Source: DASSUW01 sp963849695 | GTDB taxonomy: Bacteria > Actinomycetota > Thermoleophilia > Solirubrobacterales > Solirubrobacteraceae | DNA length: 64,000 bases | Direction: 5' to 3' | Assembly: GCA_963849695.1 (NCBI GenBank) | Contig: CAWKIT010000016.1 | Location: 62,001 to 126,000, forward strand | Part shown: piece after piece, positions 34,927 to 42,340 of the stretch | Position numbering within the stretch: the stretch's first letter is position 1 | Layout: the number at the start of each line of letters is the position of its first letter | The notes under the pieces: generated by a model | Seen by the model: only the letters and a program-made list of their open reading frames with translations | Database searches by the model: none | What the model was told of the DNA's origin: nothing | Position numbers and translations under genes: made by a program

Positions 34927-35291
34927 TCCAGAACGAGACCCGGCTCAAGGTCGCCGACAACACCGGCGCCCGCGAGATCCTGTGCATCCGGGTGATGGGC
35001 GGCTCGCGCCGCCGCTATGCGGGGGTCGGCGACATCATCACCGCCACGGTCAAGCAGGCCAACCCGCAGGGCTCGGTCAAGAAGGGGGAGGTGGTCAAGG
35101 CGGTCGTGGTGCGCACGAAGAAGGAGTTCGGGCGCGACGACGGCACCTACATCGCCTTCGACGAGAACGCCGCGGTGATCATCGACGCCCAGAACAACCC
35201 GCGCGGCACGCGCATCTTCGGCCCGGTGGCCCGCGAGCTGCGCGACGGCGGGTTCATGAAGATCGTCTCGCTCGCTCCGGAGGTGCTCTAG
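34923..35291 (+). CDS. rplN: 50S ribosomal protein L14
   Basis: L14 lies at the subunit interface. The GTG at 34923 overlaps the rpsQ stop (GTGA) and gives MIQNETRLKVADNTGAREIL, the standard L14 start. The motifs RYAGVGDIITATVKQANPQG and FDENAAVIIDAQNNPRGTRI confirm it. The 122 residues are normal. Confidence 0.97.
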   Translation: MIQNETRLKVADNTGAREILCIRVMGGSRRRYAGVGDIITATVKQANPQGSVKKGEVVKAVVVRTKKEFGRDDGTYIAFDENAAVIIDAQNNPRGTRIFGPVARELRDGGFMKIVSLAPEVL

Positions 35292-35294
35292 GCG

Positions 35295-35612
35295 ATGCGC
35301 ATCCGCACCCACGACACCGTGATCGTCATCTCCGGCAAGGACAAGGGCAAGAGCGGCCGCGTCATCCGCACCGATCGGAAGAAGGACCGGGTCTACGTCG
35401 AGGGCCTGAACATGGTCAAGCGCCATCAGCGCCCGCTCCCCGGCCGCCCGAACATGCCGGTGGGCGTGATCGAGAAGGAGGGGCCGATCCACGTCTCCAA
35501 CGTGGCGATCGCCGACCCCAAGGACAACAAGCCGACGCGGATCGGCATCACCCGCGACGCCGAGGGCCATCGCAGGCGGGTCAGCCGCCGCTCGGGCTCG
35601 GAGCTGGACTGA
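35295..35612 (+). CDS. rplX: 50S ribosomal protein L24
   Basis: L24 is an assembly initiator with a KOW fold. MRIRTHDTVIVISGKDKGKS is the KOW motif at the N-terminus, and VEGLNMVKRHQRPLPGRPNM follows. The 105 residues are normal. It is separated by 3 nt from rplN and 1 nt from rplE. Confidence 0.96.
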   Translation: MRIRTHDTVIVISGKDKGKSGRVIRTDRKKDRVYVEGLNMVKRHQRPLPGRPNMPVGVIEKEGPIHVSNVAIADPKDNKPTRIGITRDAEGHRRRVSRRSGSELD

Positions 35613-35613
35613 C

Positions 35614-36204
35614 ATGGCACGACTCAAAGACCGTTACAACGACGAGATCCGGCCCGCCCTGCTGCGCAAGTTCGGCTACAGCTCGATCATGCAGGCGCCG
35701 AAGCTGGAGAAGGTCACGCTCAACATGGGCGTCGGCGAGGCCAAGCAGGACTCGAAGATGCTCGAGGCCGCGCAGGAGCAGCTGGCGACGATCGCCGGCC
35801 AGCGCCCGAACGTTCGCCGCGCGCGCAAGTCCGTCGCCGCCTTCAAGCTGCGCGAGGGCATGCCGGTCGGCCTGTCCGTCACGCTGCGCGACGAGCGGGC
35901 GTACGAGTTCCTCGATCGCCTGACCGCGATCGCCCTCCCGCGCCTGCGCGACTTCCGGGGCCTGAACCCGCGCTCGTTCGACGGGCGCGGCAACTACTCG
36001 ATGGGCATCCGCGAGCAGATCATCTTCCCGGAGATCGACTACGACGCCATCGACCAGGTCCGCGGTCTCGACGTCACCATCACCACATCTGCAAAGACCG
36101 ACGCCGAGGCGTTCGCGCTGCTCGACGCTCTGGGCCTGCCCTTCGCGCGCGACGGGCGCCCGGGTGCCTACGAGACGCTCGACCAGGAGCCGGCCGCGGC
36201 ATGA
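35614..36204 (+). CDS. rplE: 50S ribosomal protein L5
   Basis: L5 binds 5S rRNA and the P-site tRNA. It starts MARLKDRYNDEIRPALLRKF. It has LEKVTLNMGVGEAKQDSKML, RARKSVAAFKLREGMPVGLS and NYSMGIREQIIFPEIDYDAI. The 196 residues include a short extra C-terminus. The stop overlaps a tiny ORF (ATGA at 36201). Confidence 0.96.
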   Translation: MARLKDRYNDEIRPALLRKFGYSSIMQAPKLEKVTLNMGVGEAKQDSKMLEAAQEQLATIAGQRPNVRRARKSVAAFKLREGMPVGLSVTLRDERAYEFLDRLTAIALPRLRDFRGLNPRSFDGRGNYSMGIREQIIFPEIDYDAIDQVRGLDVTITTSAKTDAEAFALLDALGLPFARDGRPGAYETLDQEPAAA

Positions 36205-36272
36205 CCGTTAAGGACGGCCGGATGAAGTCCAAGAAGATCAAGGGCAGGGCGCCGATGCCCCTGCCGAGGTAA
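36201..36272 (+). CDS. putative 23-residue microprotein between rplE and rpsZ
   Basis: The ATG at 36201 overlaps the rplE stop (ATGA), exactly as real genes do elsewhere in this operon. The frame runs to TAA at 36270-36272, 5 nt before the rpsZ ATG. The product would be basic: MTVKDGRMKSKKIKGRAPM and then PLPR. I recognise no family. The second half contains a hairpin with CCGATG in its loop (36243-36265). It could be a real coupled microprotein or simply a bridge that keeps ribosomes moving through a repeat insertion. Confidence 0.35.
   Translation: MTVKDGRMKSKKIKGRAPMPLPR
36243..36265 (+). repeat. GATG-loop hairpin before rpsZ
   Basis: GGCAGGG (36243-36249) pairs with CCCTGCC (36259-36265), with CGCCGATGC in the loop. 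It resembles the two hairpins at 30434-30485 in having (C/G)CSGATG in the loop and a GC stem. It lies in the only larger gap of the spc operon. Confidence 0.55.
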
Positions 36273-36277
36273 CCCTT

Positions 36278-36463
36278 ATGGCAAAGAAGTCAAAGATCGT
36301 GCGCCAGTCGCGCCCGCCGAAGTACAAGACTCGGGCCCACTCGCGCTGCCGGCGGTGTGGCCGCCCGCGCGCCGTCTACCGCAAGTTCGGCCTCTGCCGT
36401 GTGTGCCTGCGCGAGCTCGCGCACAACGGCTTCATCCCCGGCATGACGAAGTCGAGCTGGTGA
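36278..36463 (+). CDS. rpsZ: 30S ribosomal protein S14, zinc-binding type
   Basis: This is the short (61-residue) S14 with four zinc-ligand cysteines in two CxxC pairs, CRRCGRPRAVYRKFGLCRVC, followed by ELAHNGFIPGMTKSSW. Two of the L33/S14/L36 set in this window are the zinc forms recognised by their CxxC pairs. A Cys-less S14 paralogue, if present, is not in this window. Confidence 0.96.
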   Translation: MAKKSKIVRQSRPPKYKTRAHSRCRRCGRPRAVYRKFGLCRVCLRELAHNGFIPGMTKSSW

Positions 36464-36467
36464 TCGC

Positions 36468-36875
36468 ATGTCCATGACCGATCCCATCGCCGACTTCCTG
36501 ACGCGCATCCGCAACGGGATCATGGCCGCCCACGAGACGGTCGAGATCCCGTCCAGCCGCCTCAAGCGCGAGATGGCGCGGATCCTGCTCGAGCAGGGCT
36601 ACATCGCCGGCTTCGACGAGGCCCCCGGCGTTCCCGGCTCCGCAGGCGACAAGCTGCTCGTGCGCCTCAAGTACACTGACGACCGCACGTCCGTCATCTC
36701 CGGCCTGCGCCGCGTGTCCCGGCCGGGTCGTCGGACGTACGTCGACGCCAAGCACATCCCCAAGGTCCTGGGCGGCATGGGCACCACCATCCTGTCCACC
36801 TCCCAGGGCGTGATGACCGGCCACGACGCGCGTCGCACCGGCGTGGGCGGCGAGGTCGTCGCAGAGGTCTGGTAA
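36468..36875 (+). CDS. rpsH: 30S ribosomal protein S8
   Basis: S8 is a central-domain assembly protein that in many bacteria represses the spc operon. MSMTDPIADFLTRIRNGIMA and VLGGMGTTILSTSQGVMTGH are family signatures. The 135 residues are normal. It starts 4 nt after rpsZ. Confidence 0.96.
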   Translation: MSMTDPIADFLTRIRNGIMAAHETVEIPSSRLKREMARILLEQGYIAGFDEAPGVPGSAGDKLLVRLKYTDDRTSVISGLRRVSRPGRRTYVDAKHIPKVLGGMGTTILSTSQGVMTGHDARRTGVGGEVVAEVW

Positions 36876-36882
36876 CCGAGTC

Positions 36883-37416
36883 ATGAGCCGCATCGGCAAG
36901 AAGCCCATCCCCGTCCCCACCGGCGTCACGATCACGATCGAGCCGGAGGTCGTCCGCGTGGCCGGCCCGCGCGGCGACCTGTCCGAGCGCAAGGCGCGCG
37001 CGATCGAGGTCAAGCAGGAGGGCGAGGAGGTGCTCGTCACGCGGCCGACCGACCGCGCCGAGCACCGCGCCCTGCACGGGCTCACCCGCTCGCTGGTCGC
37101 GAACATGGTCGAGGGCGTGACGTCCGGCTTCACCAAGACGCTCGAGATCCAGGGCGTCGGCTACCGCGCCCAGCTCAAGGGGCGCGACCTCGAGCTGGCG
37201 CTCGGCTACTCGCACCCCGTGTCGATCAAGGCGCCCGAGGGGATCGAGTTCGAGGTCCCGCAGCCGACGCGGATCGTCGTCAAGGGCAACTCCAAGCAGC
37301 AGGTCGGCGAGATCGCCGCGATCATCCGCAAGCAGCGCAAGCCCGAGCCCTACAAGGGCAAGGGCATCCGCTACGAGGGCGAGTACGTCGCCCGGAAGGT
37401 GGGCAAGCGCGCATGA
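36883..37416 (+). CDS. rplF: 50S ribosomal protein L6
   Basis: L6 is a two-domain protein near the GTPase centre. It starts MSRIGKKPIPVPTGVTITIE and contains LEIQGVGYRAQLKGRDLELA. It ends with EPYKGKGIRYEGEYVARKVG. The 177 residues are normal. The stop overlaps rplR (ATGA). Confidence 0.96.
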   Translation: MSRIGKKPIPVPTGVTITIEPEVVRVAGPRGDLSERKARAIEVKQEGEEVLVTRPTDRAEHRALHGLTRSLVANMVEGVTSGFTKTLEIQGVGYRAQLKGRDLELALGYSHPVSIKAPEGIEFEVPQPTRIVVKGNSKQQVGEIAAIIRKQRKPEPYKGKGIRYEGEYVARKVGKRA

Positions 37417-37766
37417 CCGTCCTCACCGCCCCCGCCCGCCGGCTCAAGCGCCGCCGCCGCGTCCGCGCCAAGGTGCGCGGCAGCGCCGAGCGCCCGCGCA
37501 TCAGCGTCTTCCGCTCCAACCGCGGCATCTTCGCCCAGCTCGTCGACGACGACGCCGGCCGCACGCTGGCGGCCGTCAACTGGACCGAGGCGGACCTGCG
37601 CTCGCTCAAGCCGATGGAGCAGGCCAAGAAGGCCGGCGAGCTGCTGGCGCAGCGCGCCAAGGCCGCGAACATCGAGACCGCCGTGTTCGACCGCGGCGGC
37701 TACCGCTATCACGGCCGCGTCAGGGCTCTTGCCGAGGGCGCCCGCGAGGCCGGACTGAACTTCTAG
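37413..37766 (+). CDS. rplR: 50S ribosomal protein L18
   Basis: L18 binds 5S rRNA. The basic N-terminus is followed by RPRISVFRSNRGIFAQLVDD and ETAVFDRGGYRYHGRVRALA, both typical. The 117 residues are normal. The ATG overlaps the rplF stop by 4 bp (ATGA). Confidence 0.96.
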   Translation: MTVLTAPARRLKRRRRVRAKVRGSAERPRISVFRSNRGIFAQLVDDDAGRTLAAVNWTEADLRSLKPMEQAKKAGELLAQRAKAANIETAVFDRGGYRYHGRVRALAEGAREAGLNF

Positions 37767-37780
37767 ACTCGAAGGAACGC

Positions 37781-38373
37781 ATGGCAGCCCCCGATCGATC
37801 CGTATCCGCAACCGGCCTCGACCTCCAAGAGCGCGTGGTGGAGATCAACCGCGTCGCCAAGGTGGTCAAGGGCGGTCGGCGCTTCTCGTTCACCGCGCTC
37901 GTCGTGGTCGGTGACGAGGACGGCATCGTCGGCGTCGGCTACGGCAAGGCGAACGAGGTGCCGCTGGCGATCCAGAAGGGCGTCGAGCGCGCGAAGAAGA
38001 ACCTGTTCCGCGTACCGCGCCACGGCTCCACCATCACGCACCAGACGACCGGCGTGTACGGCTCCGGGCGCGTGTTCCTCAAGCCCGCCTCGCCCGGTAC
38101 CGGCGTGATCGCCGGCGGCGGCGTGCGCGCGGTGCTCGAGCTGGCCGGGATCCACGACATCCTCTCCAAGTCGCTCGGCACCCAGAACCCGATCAACCTC
38201 GTGAAGGCGACGATCACCGGTCTGCAGGGCCTGCGGCGGCCCGAGGAGGTCGCGGCGCTGCGCGGGCTGTCGGTCGACCGCGTGCTCGGCCTGGGCGGCG
38301 GGGAACGGCTGGCGCCGATTCCCTTGCGAGTTCGCCTGACGGCGAACATCGCGAGGATGAGGCGCCGGCATGA
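37781..38373 (+). CDS. rpsE: 30S ribosomal protein S5, apparent frameshift near 38305
   Basis: S5 acts in decoding accuracy. The core is clear: LQERVVEINRVAKVVKGGRR, GYGKANEVPLAIQKGVERAK, GTGVIAGGGVRAVLELAGIH and NLVKATITGLQGLRRPEEVA. As written, the frame has no stop; it runs on through rpmD and joins the rplO frame, giving 429 codons to 39070. One base seems to be missing between 38305 and 38306 in a palindromic element. Adding it restores an end like the ligA copy (GESAGADSLASS...) and a TGA at 38371-38373 that overlaps the rpmD ATG (ATGA). I annotate that repaired end. Confidence 0.85.
38300..38353 (+). repeat. coding palindromic element, rpsE copy (one base short)
   Basis: The copy reads GGGGAA-CGGC-TGGC-GCCG-ATTCCC. 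The ligA copy has the symmetric form GGGGAATCAGC-TAGC-GCTGATTCCC. Both are followed by TTGCGAGTTCGC and then by GCGAACATCGCGA after a variable spacer. Compared with ligA, one T after GGGGAA is absent here, which breaks both the symmetry and the rpsE frame. Confidence 0.8.
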
Positions 38374-38546
38374 GCCTGGTCATCAAGCAGGTCAAGTCGT
38401 CGAACGGCGCCAACGGCCGGCAGCGCGACACCCTGCGCTCGCTGGGCCTGCGCGGCATCGGCAAGACCGTCGAGCGCGAGGACTCGCCGCAGCTGCGCGG
38501 CATGGTCCACGCGGTGCGACATCTCGTGACCGTGGAGGAGAAATGA
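38370..38546 (+). CDS. rpmD: 50S ribosomal protein L30
   Basis: The product is 58 residues and begins MSLVIKQVKSSNGANGRQRD. It continues with RSLGLRGIGKTVEREDSPQL and GMVHAVRHLVTVEEK, the L30 pattern. Its frame differs from rpsE and rplO, which read through it in another frame in the sequence as given. The stop overlaps the rplO ATG (AATGA). Confidence 0.95.
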   Translation: MSLVIKQVKSSNGANGRQRDTLRSLGLRGIGKTVEREDSPQLRGMVHAVRHLVTVEEK

Positions 38547-39070
38547 GCGCCGAACACCAAACGACTTCGTCGTCGGGCTCGGGGGACGAAGAGCTCATCG
38601 GCCTCCACAACCTCAAGCCCGCCCCCGGCTCGCGCCGGCCGCGCAAGCGCGTCGGCCGCGGCGAGGGCTCCGGCACCGGCAAGACCGCCGGCCGCGGCCA
38701 CAACGGCTACGGCTCGCGCTCGGGCTCCAAGCGCCGCGCCCGCTTCGAGGGCGGCCAGAACCCGATCCACATGCGGATGCGCAAGCTGCGCGGCCCGAAC
38801 AAGAAGATGTCGATGCCGTTCGAGCCGTTCCGGACCCACACCCAGCCGGTCAACCTGGCCGACCTGGAGGAGCGGTTCGACGACGGCGCGTCGGTCGACC
38901 TCGAGGCGCTGCGCGCCGCGGGCCTCGGCACCCGCAAGGATGTGCCGGTCAAGATCCTCGCGCGCGGGGAGCTGACCAAGCGGCTGACCGTTCACGCGCA
39001 CGCGTTCTCCAAGACGGCGCGCGAGAAGATCGAGGCCGCCGGTGGCACGGTGCAGGTCCTAGAGTCCTAG
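38543..39070 (+). CDS. rplO: 50S ribosomal protein L15
   Basis: L15 is a late-assembly protein of the 50S subunit. It has LHNLKPAPGSRRPRKRVGRG, the Gly-rich segment GEGSGTGKTAGRGHNG, and the C-terminal domain ending AREKIEAAGGTVQVLES. About 20 extra Ser/Glu-rich residues precede the core. The ATG overlaps the rpmD stop. The same frame is open upstream into rpsE, which I attribute to the rpsE frameshift. Confidence 0.95.
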   Translation: MSAEHQTTSSSGSGDEELIGLHNLKPAPGSRRPRKRVGRGEGSGTGKTAGRGHNGYGSRSGSKRRARFEGGQNPIHMRMRKLRGPNKKMSMPFEPFRTHTQPVNLADLEERFDDGASVDLEALRAAGLGTRKDVPVKILARGELTKRLTVHAHAFSKTAREKIEAAGGTVQVLES

Positions 39071-39077
39071 CAGCGCC

Positions 39078-40343
39078 GTGATCTCCACCATCCTCAACGC
39101 CTTCCGGGTCGCCGACATCCGGAAGAAGCTGCTGTTCACGGCGGCGATGCTCGCGCTCTACCGCTTGGGCGCGTTCATTCCGGTGCCGGGCGTGAACACC
39201 GAGGCGCTCGACGCGATCTCGGAGAACTACGCCGGCTCGAACATCCTCGGCTTCCTCAACCTCTTCACCGGCGGCGGCCTGTCCCGGATCGCGATCTTCG
39301 CGCTCGGGATCATGCCCTACATCACGGCCTCGATCATCCTCCAGCTGCTGACGGTCGTCTCGCCCTCGCTGGAGAAGCTCCAGAAGGAGGGCGAGGTCGG
39401 CCAGCAGAAGATCACGCAGTACACGCGCTACCTGACCGTCGGCCTGGCCGCCGCGCAGGCGATCGGGTACGTCTTCCTGTTCCGCTCCCAGGGCTCCAGC
39501 GCCGGCGCTACCGTCTTCGACAACTTCACCCCGGGCGGCGTGATCCTCGTCGTGGTCTGCCTCACGGCCGGCTGCGTGCTGCTGATGTGGATGGGCGAGC
39601 TGATCACCCAGCGCGGCATCGGCAACGGCATCTCGCTGATGATCTTCGCTTCCATCGTCTCCGGCCTGCCGAACGGCGTCCAGGCCTGGTGGACGAACCC
39701 GGACCAGGTCTTCAAGGTGATGATGCCGTTCGTGGCGCTCGGCGTGATCGCGGCGATCGTGTTCGTCCAGGAGGGCCAGCGGCGGATCCCGATCCAGTAC
39801 GCCAAGCGCGTGATCGGGCGGCGGATGAGCTCCGGCGGCCAGACCTACCTGCCGCTGCGGGTGAACATGGCCGGCGTGATCCCGGTCATCTTCGCGGCCT
39901 CGATCATGGCCTTCCCGCCGACGCTCGGCGAGCTCGCGCCCGGCCTCCAGGGGATGGCGAACTTCTTCAACCCCAACGGTTGGGCCTACATCGTCGGGGA
40001 GACGTTCTTCATCATCATCTTCACGTACTTCTACACCGCGGTCACCTTCAATCCGGTGGACCAGGCGGACAACCTGAAGAAGTACGGCGGCTTCATCCCC
40101 GGGGTGAGGCCGGGCAGACCGACGGCCGAGTTCCTGGACCGGATCCTCGCGCGGCTCACGTTCCCGGGCGCGCTGTATCTCGCGGCCGTGGCGGCGCTGC
40201 CGACGATCCTGATCAACCAGACGTCGGCCAACTTCTTCTTCGGCGGGACCTCGATCCTGATCGTGATCGGCGTCGCGCTGGACACCATGAAGCAGCTCGA
40301 AGCGCAGTTGATGATGCGCAACTACGAGGGCTTCTTGAAGTAA
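39078..40343 (+). CDS. secY: preprotein translocase subunit SecY
   Basis: SecY forms the protein-conducting channel with ten membrane helices. The 421-residue sequence starts at GTG with MISTILNAFRVADIRKKLLF and has RLGAFIPVPGVNTEALDAIS, FALGIMPYITASIILQLLTV and GIGNGISLMIFASIVSGLPN. In the C-terminal half, RVIGRRMSSGGQTYLPLRVN and NPVDQADNLKKYGGFIPGVR are present. The order rplO-secY-adk is standard. Confidence 0.97.
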   Translation: MISTILNAFRVADIRKKLLFTAAMLALYRLGAFIPVPGVNTEALDAISENYAGSNILGFLNLFTGGGLSRIAIFALGIMPYITASIILQLLTVVSPSLEKLQKEGEVGQQKITQYTRYLTVGLAAAQAIGYVFLFRSQGSSAGATVFDNFTPGGVILVVVCLTAGCVLLMWMGELITQRGIGNGISLMIFASIVSGLPNGVQAWWTNPDQVFKVMMPFVALGVIAAIVFVQEGQRRIPIQYAKRVIGRRMSSGGQTYLPLRVNMAGVIPVIFAASIMAFPPTLGELAPGLQGMANFFNPNGWAYIVGETFFIIIFTYFYTAVTFNPVDQADNLKKYGGFIPGVRPGRPTAEFLDRILARLTFPGALYLAAVAALPTILINQTSANFFFGGTSILIVIGVALDTMKQLEAQLMMRNYEGFLK

Positions 40344-40352
40344 CGTCGCACG

Positions 40353-40390
40353 AACGTCGCCGGGCGGGGTTCCCGGCGACCGGAGGGCGA
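40353..40390 (+). repeat. degenerate relative of the REP-like element, secY-adk gap
   Basis: The segment begins AACGTCGCCGGG and ends GGAGGGCGA. It has an 8-bp stem, GTCGCCGGG / CCCGGCGAC, like the outer frame of the 44-nt elements, but lacks the inner hairpin. The following AACCCAAATTCATG matches the flank of copy 3. It supplies the adk Shine-Dalgarno (GGAGG). Confidence 0.4.
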
Positions 40391-40401
40391 AACCCAAATT
40401 C

Positions 40402-41070
40402 ATGAGCGAACTCAACTTGATCCTGCTCGGCCCGCCCGGGGCCGGGAAAGGCACGCAGGCCGCGCGTCTGTCCGACGACTTCGCGCTGCCCTACATCGGC
40501 ACCGGCGACCTCCTGCGCGGTCACCGCGCCGACGGGACCGAGCTCGGCCGTAAGGCCGAGGAGTACATGGCCGCAGGGCACCTCGTCCCCGACGAGCTGG
40601 TGATCGCGATGATCCTCGACAAGATCGACGAGGAGGGCGACGACGGCTTCCTGCTCGACGGCTTCCCGCGCACCAGCGGGCAGGCCGACGCGCTCGGCGA
40701 CGAAATGGACAAGCTGGGCCGGCGGCTCACCGCGGCGCTGCTCATCGAGGCCCCCGACGAGGTCGTGATCGAGCGGCTCTCCGGCCGCCGGCAGTGCTCC
40801 AACGGCCACCTCTACCACGTCACCTACGACCCGCCGAAGCACGAGGGCGTGTGCGACCAGTGCGGCCGCCCGCTCTCCCAGCGCGACGACGACCGCCCGG
40901 AGGCGATCCGCGAGCGCCTCGGCGTCTACCATGAGCTGACCGAGCCCCTGAAGGACTACTACGAGGAGCGGGGCCTCCTCCGTCGCTTCGACGGGACCCG
41001 CGACAAGGTCGAAGTCCACGACCACATCAGGGCGACGCTCGCAACCCTACGCCTCGAAGAGCTCCTCTAA
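40402..41070 (+). CDS. adk: adenylate kinase
   Basis: This enzyme interconverts ATP + AMP and 2 ADP. The P-loop is GPPGAGKGT (residues 10-18), and the AMP site includes GTGDLLR and LLDGFPRTSGQADAL. The long LID domain has probable zinc ligands in CSNGHLYH and CDQCG. It follows secY as in most bacteria, with map 6 nt downstream. Confidence 0.96.
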   Translation: MSELNLILLGPPGAGKGTQAARLSDDFALPYIGTGDLLRGHRADGTELGRKAEEYMAAGHLVPDELVIAMILDKIDEEGDDGFLLDGFPRTSGQADALGDEMDKLGRRLTAALLIEAPDEVVIERLSGRRQCSNGHLYHVTYDPPKHEGVCDQCGRPLSQRDDDRPEAIRERLGVYHELTEPLKDYYEERGLLRRFDGTRDKVEVHDHIRATLATLRLEELL

Positions 41071-41076
41071 GACCCG

Positions 41077-41853
41077 ATGATCGTCAAGAAGACCCCGGCG
41101 GAGATCGAGAAGATGGCCCGCGCCGGGGACATCCTCGTGCGCACGATGGACCTGCTGGCCGCCAAGGTGCGGCCGGGGGTGACGACCGGGGAGCTGGACG
41201 GCGCGGCCGAGAAGTTCATCCGCTCGCAGGGCGCGACGCCGGCCTTCAAGGGCTACCGCGGCTTCCCGGGCTCGATCTGCGCTTCGCCGAATGACATGGT
41301 CGTGCACGGCATCCCGGGCAAGTTCAAGCTCTCGCGCGGCGACGTCCTGAGCGTCGACATCGGCGTCGTGTACGACGGCTGGGTGGCGGACGCCGCCCGC
41401 ACGTTCGGAGTCGGCGAGGTCTCGCCGGTGGCCGAGAAGCTGCTCCAGGTCACCCAGGAGTCGCTGTTCGGAGCCGTCGAGCGGTGCCGGGCCGGCAACC
41501 GGCTGGGAGACGTCGGCCACGCCGTGCAGGAGCACGTCGAGGGCGCCGGGTTCTCGATCGTGCGCTCGCTGGTCGGTCACGGGATCGGGCGCGACATGCA
41601 CGAGGAGCCCCAGATCCCCAACTACGGCACGCCGGGCAAGGGCACCCCGCTCGAGGAGGGCATGGTGCTCGCCGTCGAGCCGATGACGACCGCCGGCCGG
41701 CACATGGTCCGGATGGGCGACGACGGCTGGGCGATCTACTCGCAGGACGGCTCGCTCGCCGCCCACTTCGAGTTCACCGTCGCGATCACCGCCGACGGCC
41801 CGCGCATTTTGACGCCCTGGCACGAGTCCAAGGCGCGCGTCGCGGCGGCCTGA
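41077..41853 (+). CDS. map: methionine aminopeptidase, type I
   Basis: This enzyme removes the initiator Met from nascent proteins. It begins MIVKKTPAEIEKMARAGDIL. The M24 fold is clear, with metal ligands in LSVDIGVVYDGWVADAARTF, GHGIGRDMHEEPQIPNYG, VLAVEPMTTAGRH and FEFTVAITADGPRIL. The 258 residues are normal. In most related genomes infA follows; here two minus-strand genes face it after 10 bp. Confidence 0.95.
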   Translation: MIVKKTPAEIEKMARAGDILVRTMDLLAAKVRPGVTTGELDGAAEKFIRSQGATPAFKGYRGFPGSICASPNDMVVHGIPGKFKLSRGDVLSVDIGVVYDGWVADAARTFGVGEVSPVAEKLLQVTQESLFGAVERCRAGNRLGDVGHAVQEHVEGAGFSIVRSLVGHGIGRDMHEEPQIPNYGTPGKGTPLEEGMVLAVEPMTTAGRHMVRMGDDGWAIYSQDGSLAAHFEFTVAITADGPRILTPWHESKARVAAA

Positions 41854-41863
41854 GCGCCGCCCC

Positions 41864-42340
41864 TTACCCAGCCGAAGTTCGTCCCTCCTCGCCCTCGGTG
41901 ACCGGAACCGCGTCGTCGCGGCGGAAGGCGAGGAACAGCGCCGCGGTCTCGTCGGGCGCGCCCGTGATCGCCACGACCTTGTTGCTGTCCGGGTGCTCGA
42001 CGACCTCCGGGTAGATCTTGGTCGAGACGATCAGCACGCGCGCGGACGCGTCGGAGCGGTTGAGGATCTGGTGCGCTCCGCGCCGGCCCGACAGGAACGC
42101 CACCACCTCGCCGGGCTCGAGCTCGCGCGCGGCGTCGGGGGTGCGCAGGGTCGGCCGGCCGGAGATCACGAACAGCAGCTCCTCGTTGCCGTGGTGGATG
42201 TGCAGCGGCGAGACCCGCCCGCCGGGGTCGACCTCGTACAGCGTGGCGCCGAGCTTCTCGGCACCCGCCGCCGCCCCCACCCGCACGCCGCGCAGGCCGG
42301 GCAGCTCGGCCTCCCACTCAGGGTTCTCGATGTTCGGCAT
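41864..42340 (-). CDS. cupin-domain protein
   Basis: This 158-residue protein has a single cupin barrel. Motif 1 is PLHIHHGNEELLFVISGRPT with two His and a Glu as metal ligands, and motif 2 is GEVVAFLSGRRGAHQILNRS with the third His. It starts at the ATG giving MPNIENPEWEAELPGLRGVR. The substrate is unknown. It overlaps the upstream minus-strand gene by 23 bp and is convergent with map. Confidence 0.85.
   Translation of the reverse strand: MPNIENPEWEAELPGLRGVRVGAAAGAEKLGATLYEVDPGGRVSPLHIHHGNEELLFVISGRPTLRTPDAARELEPGEVVAFLSGRRGAHQILNRSDASARVLIVSTKIYPEVVEHPDSNKVVAITGAPDETAALFLAFRRDDAVPVTEGEEGRTSAG

Noticed and set aside
37781..39070. A genuine S5-L15 fusion protein
   Set aside because: It would require translating rpmD in a non-L30 frame as an Arg/Gln-rich linker. 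The repeat comparison and the ATGA junctions favour a missing base in rpsE.
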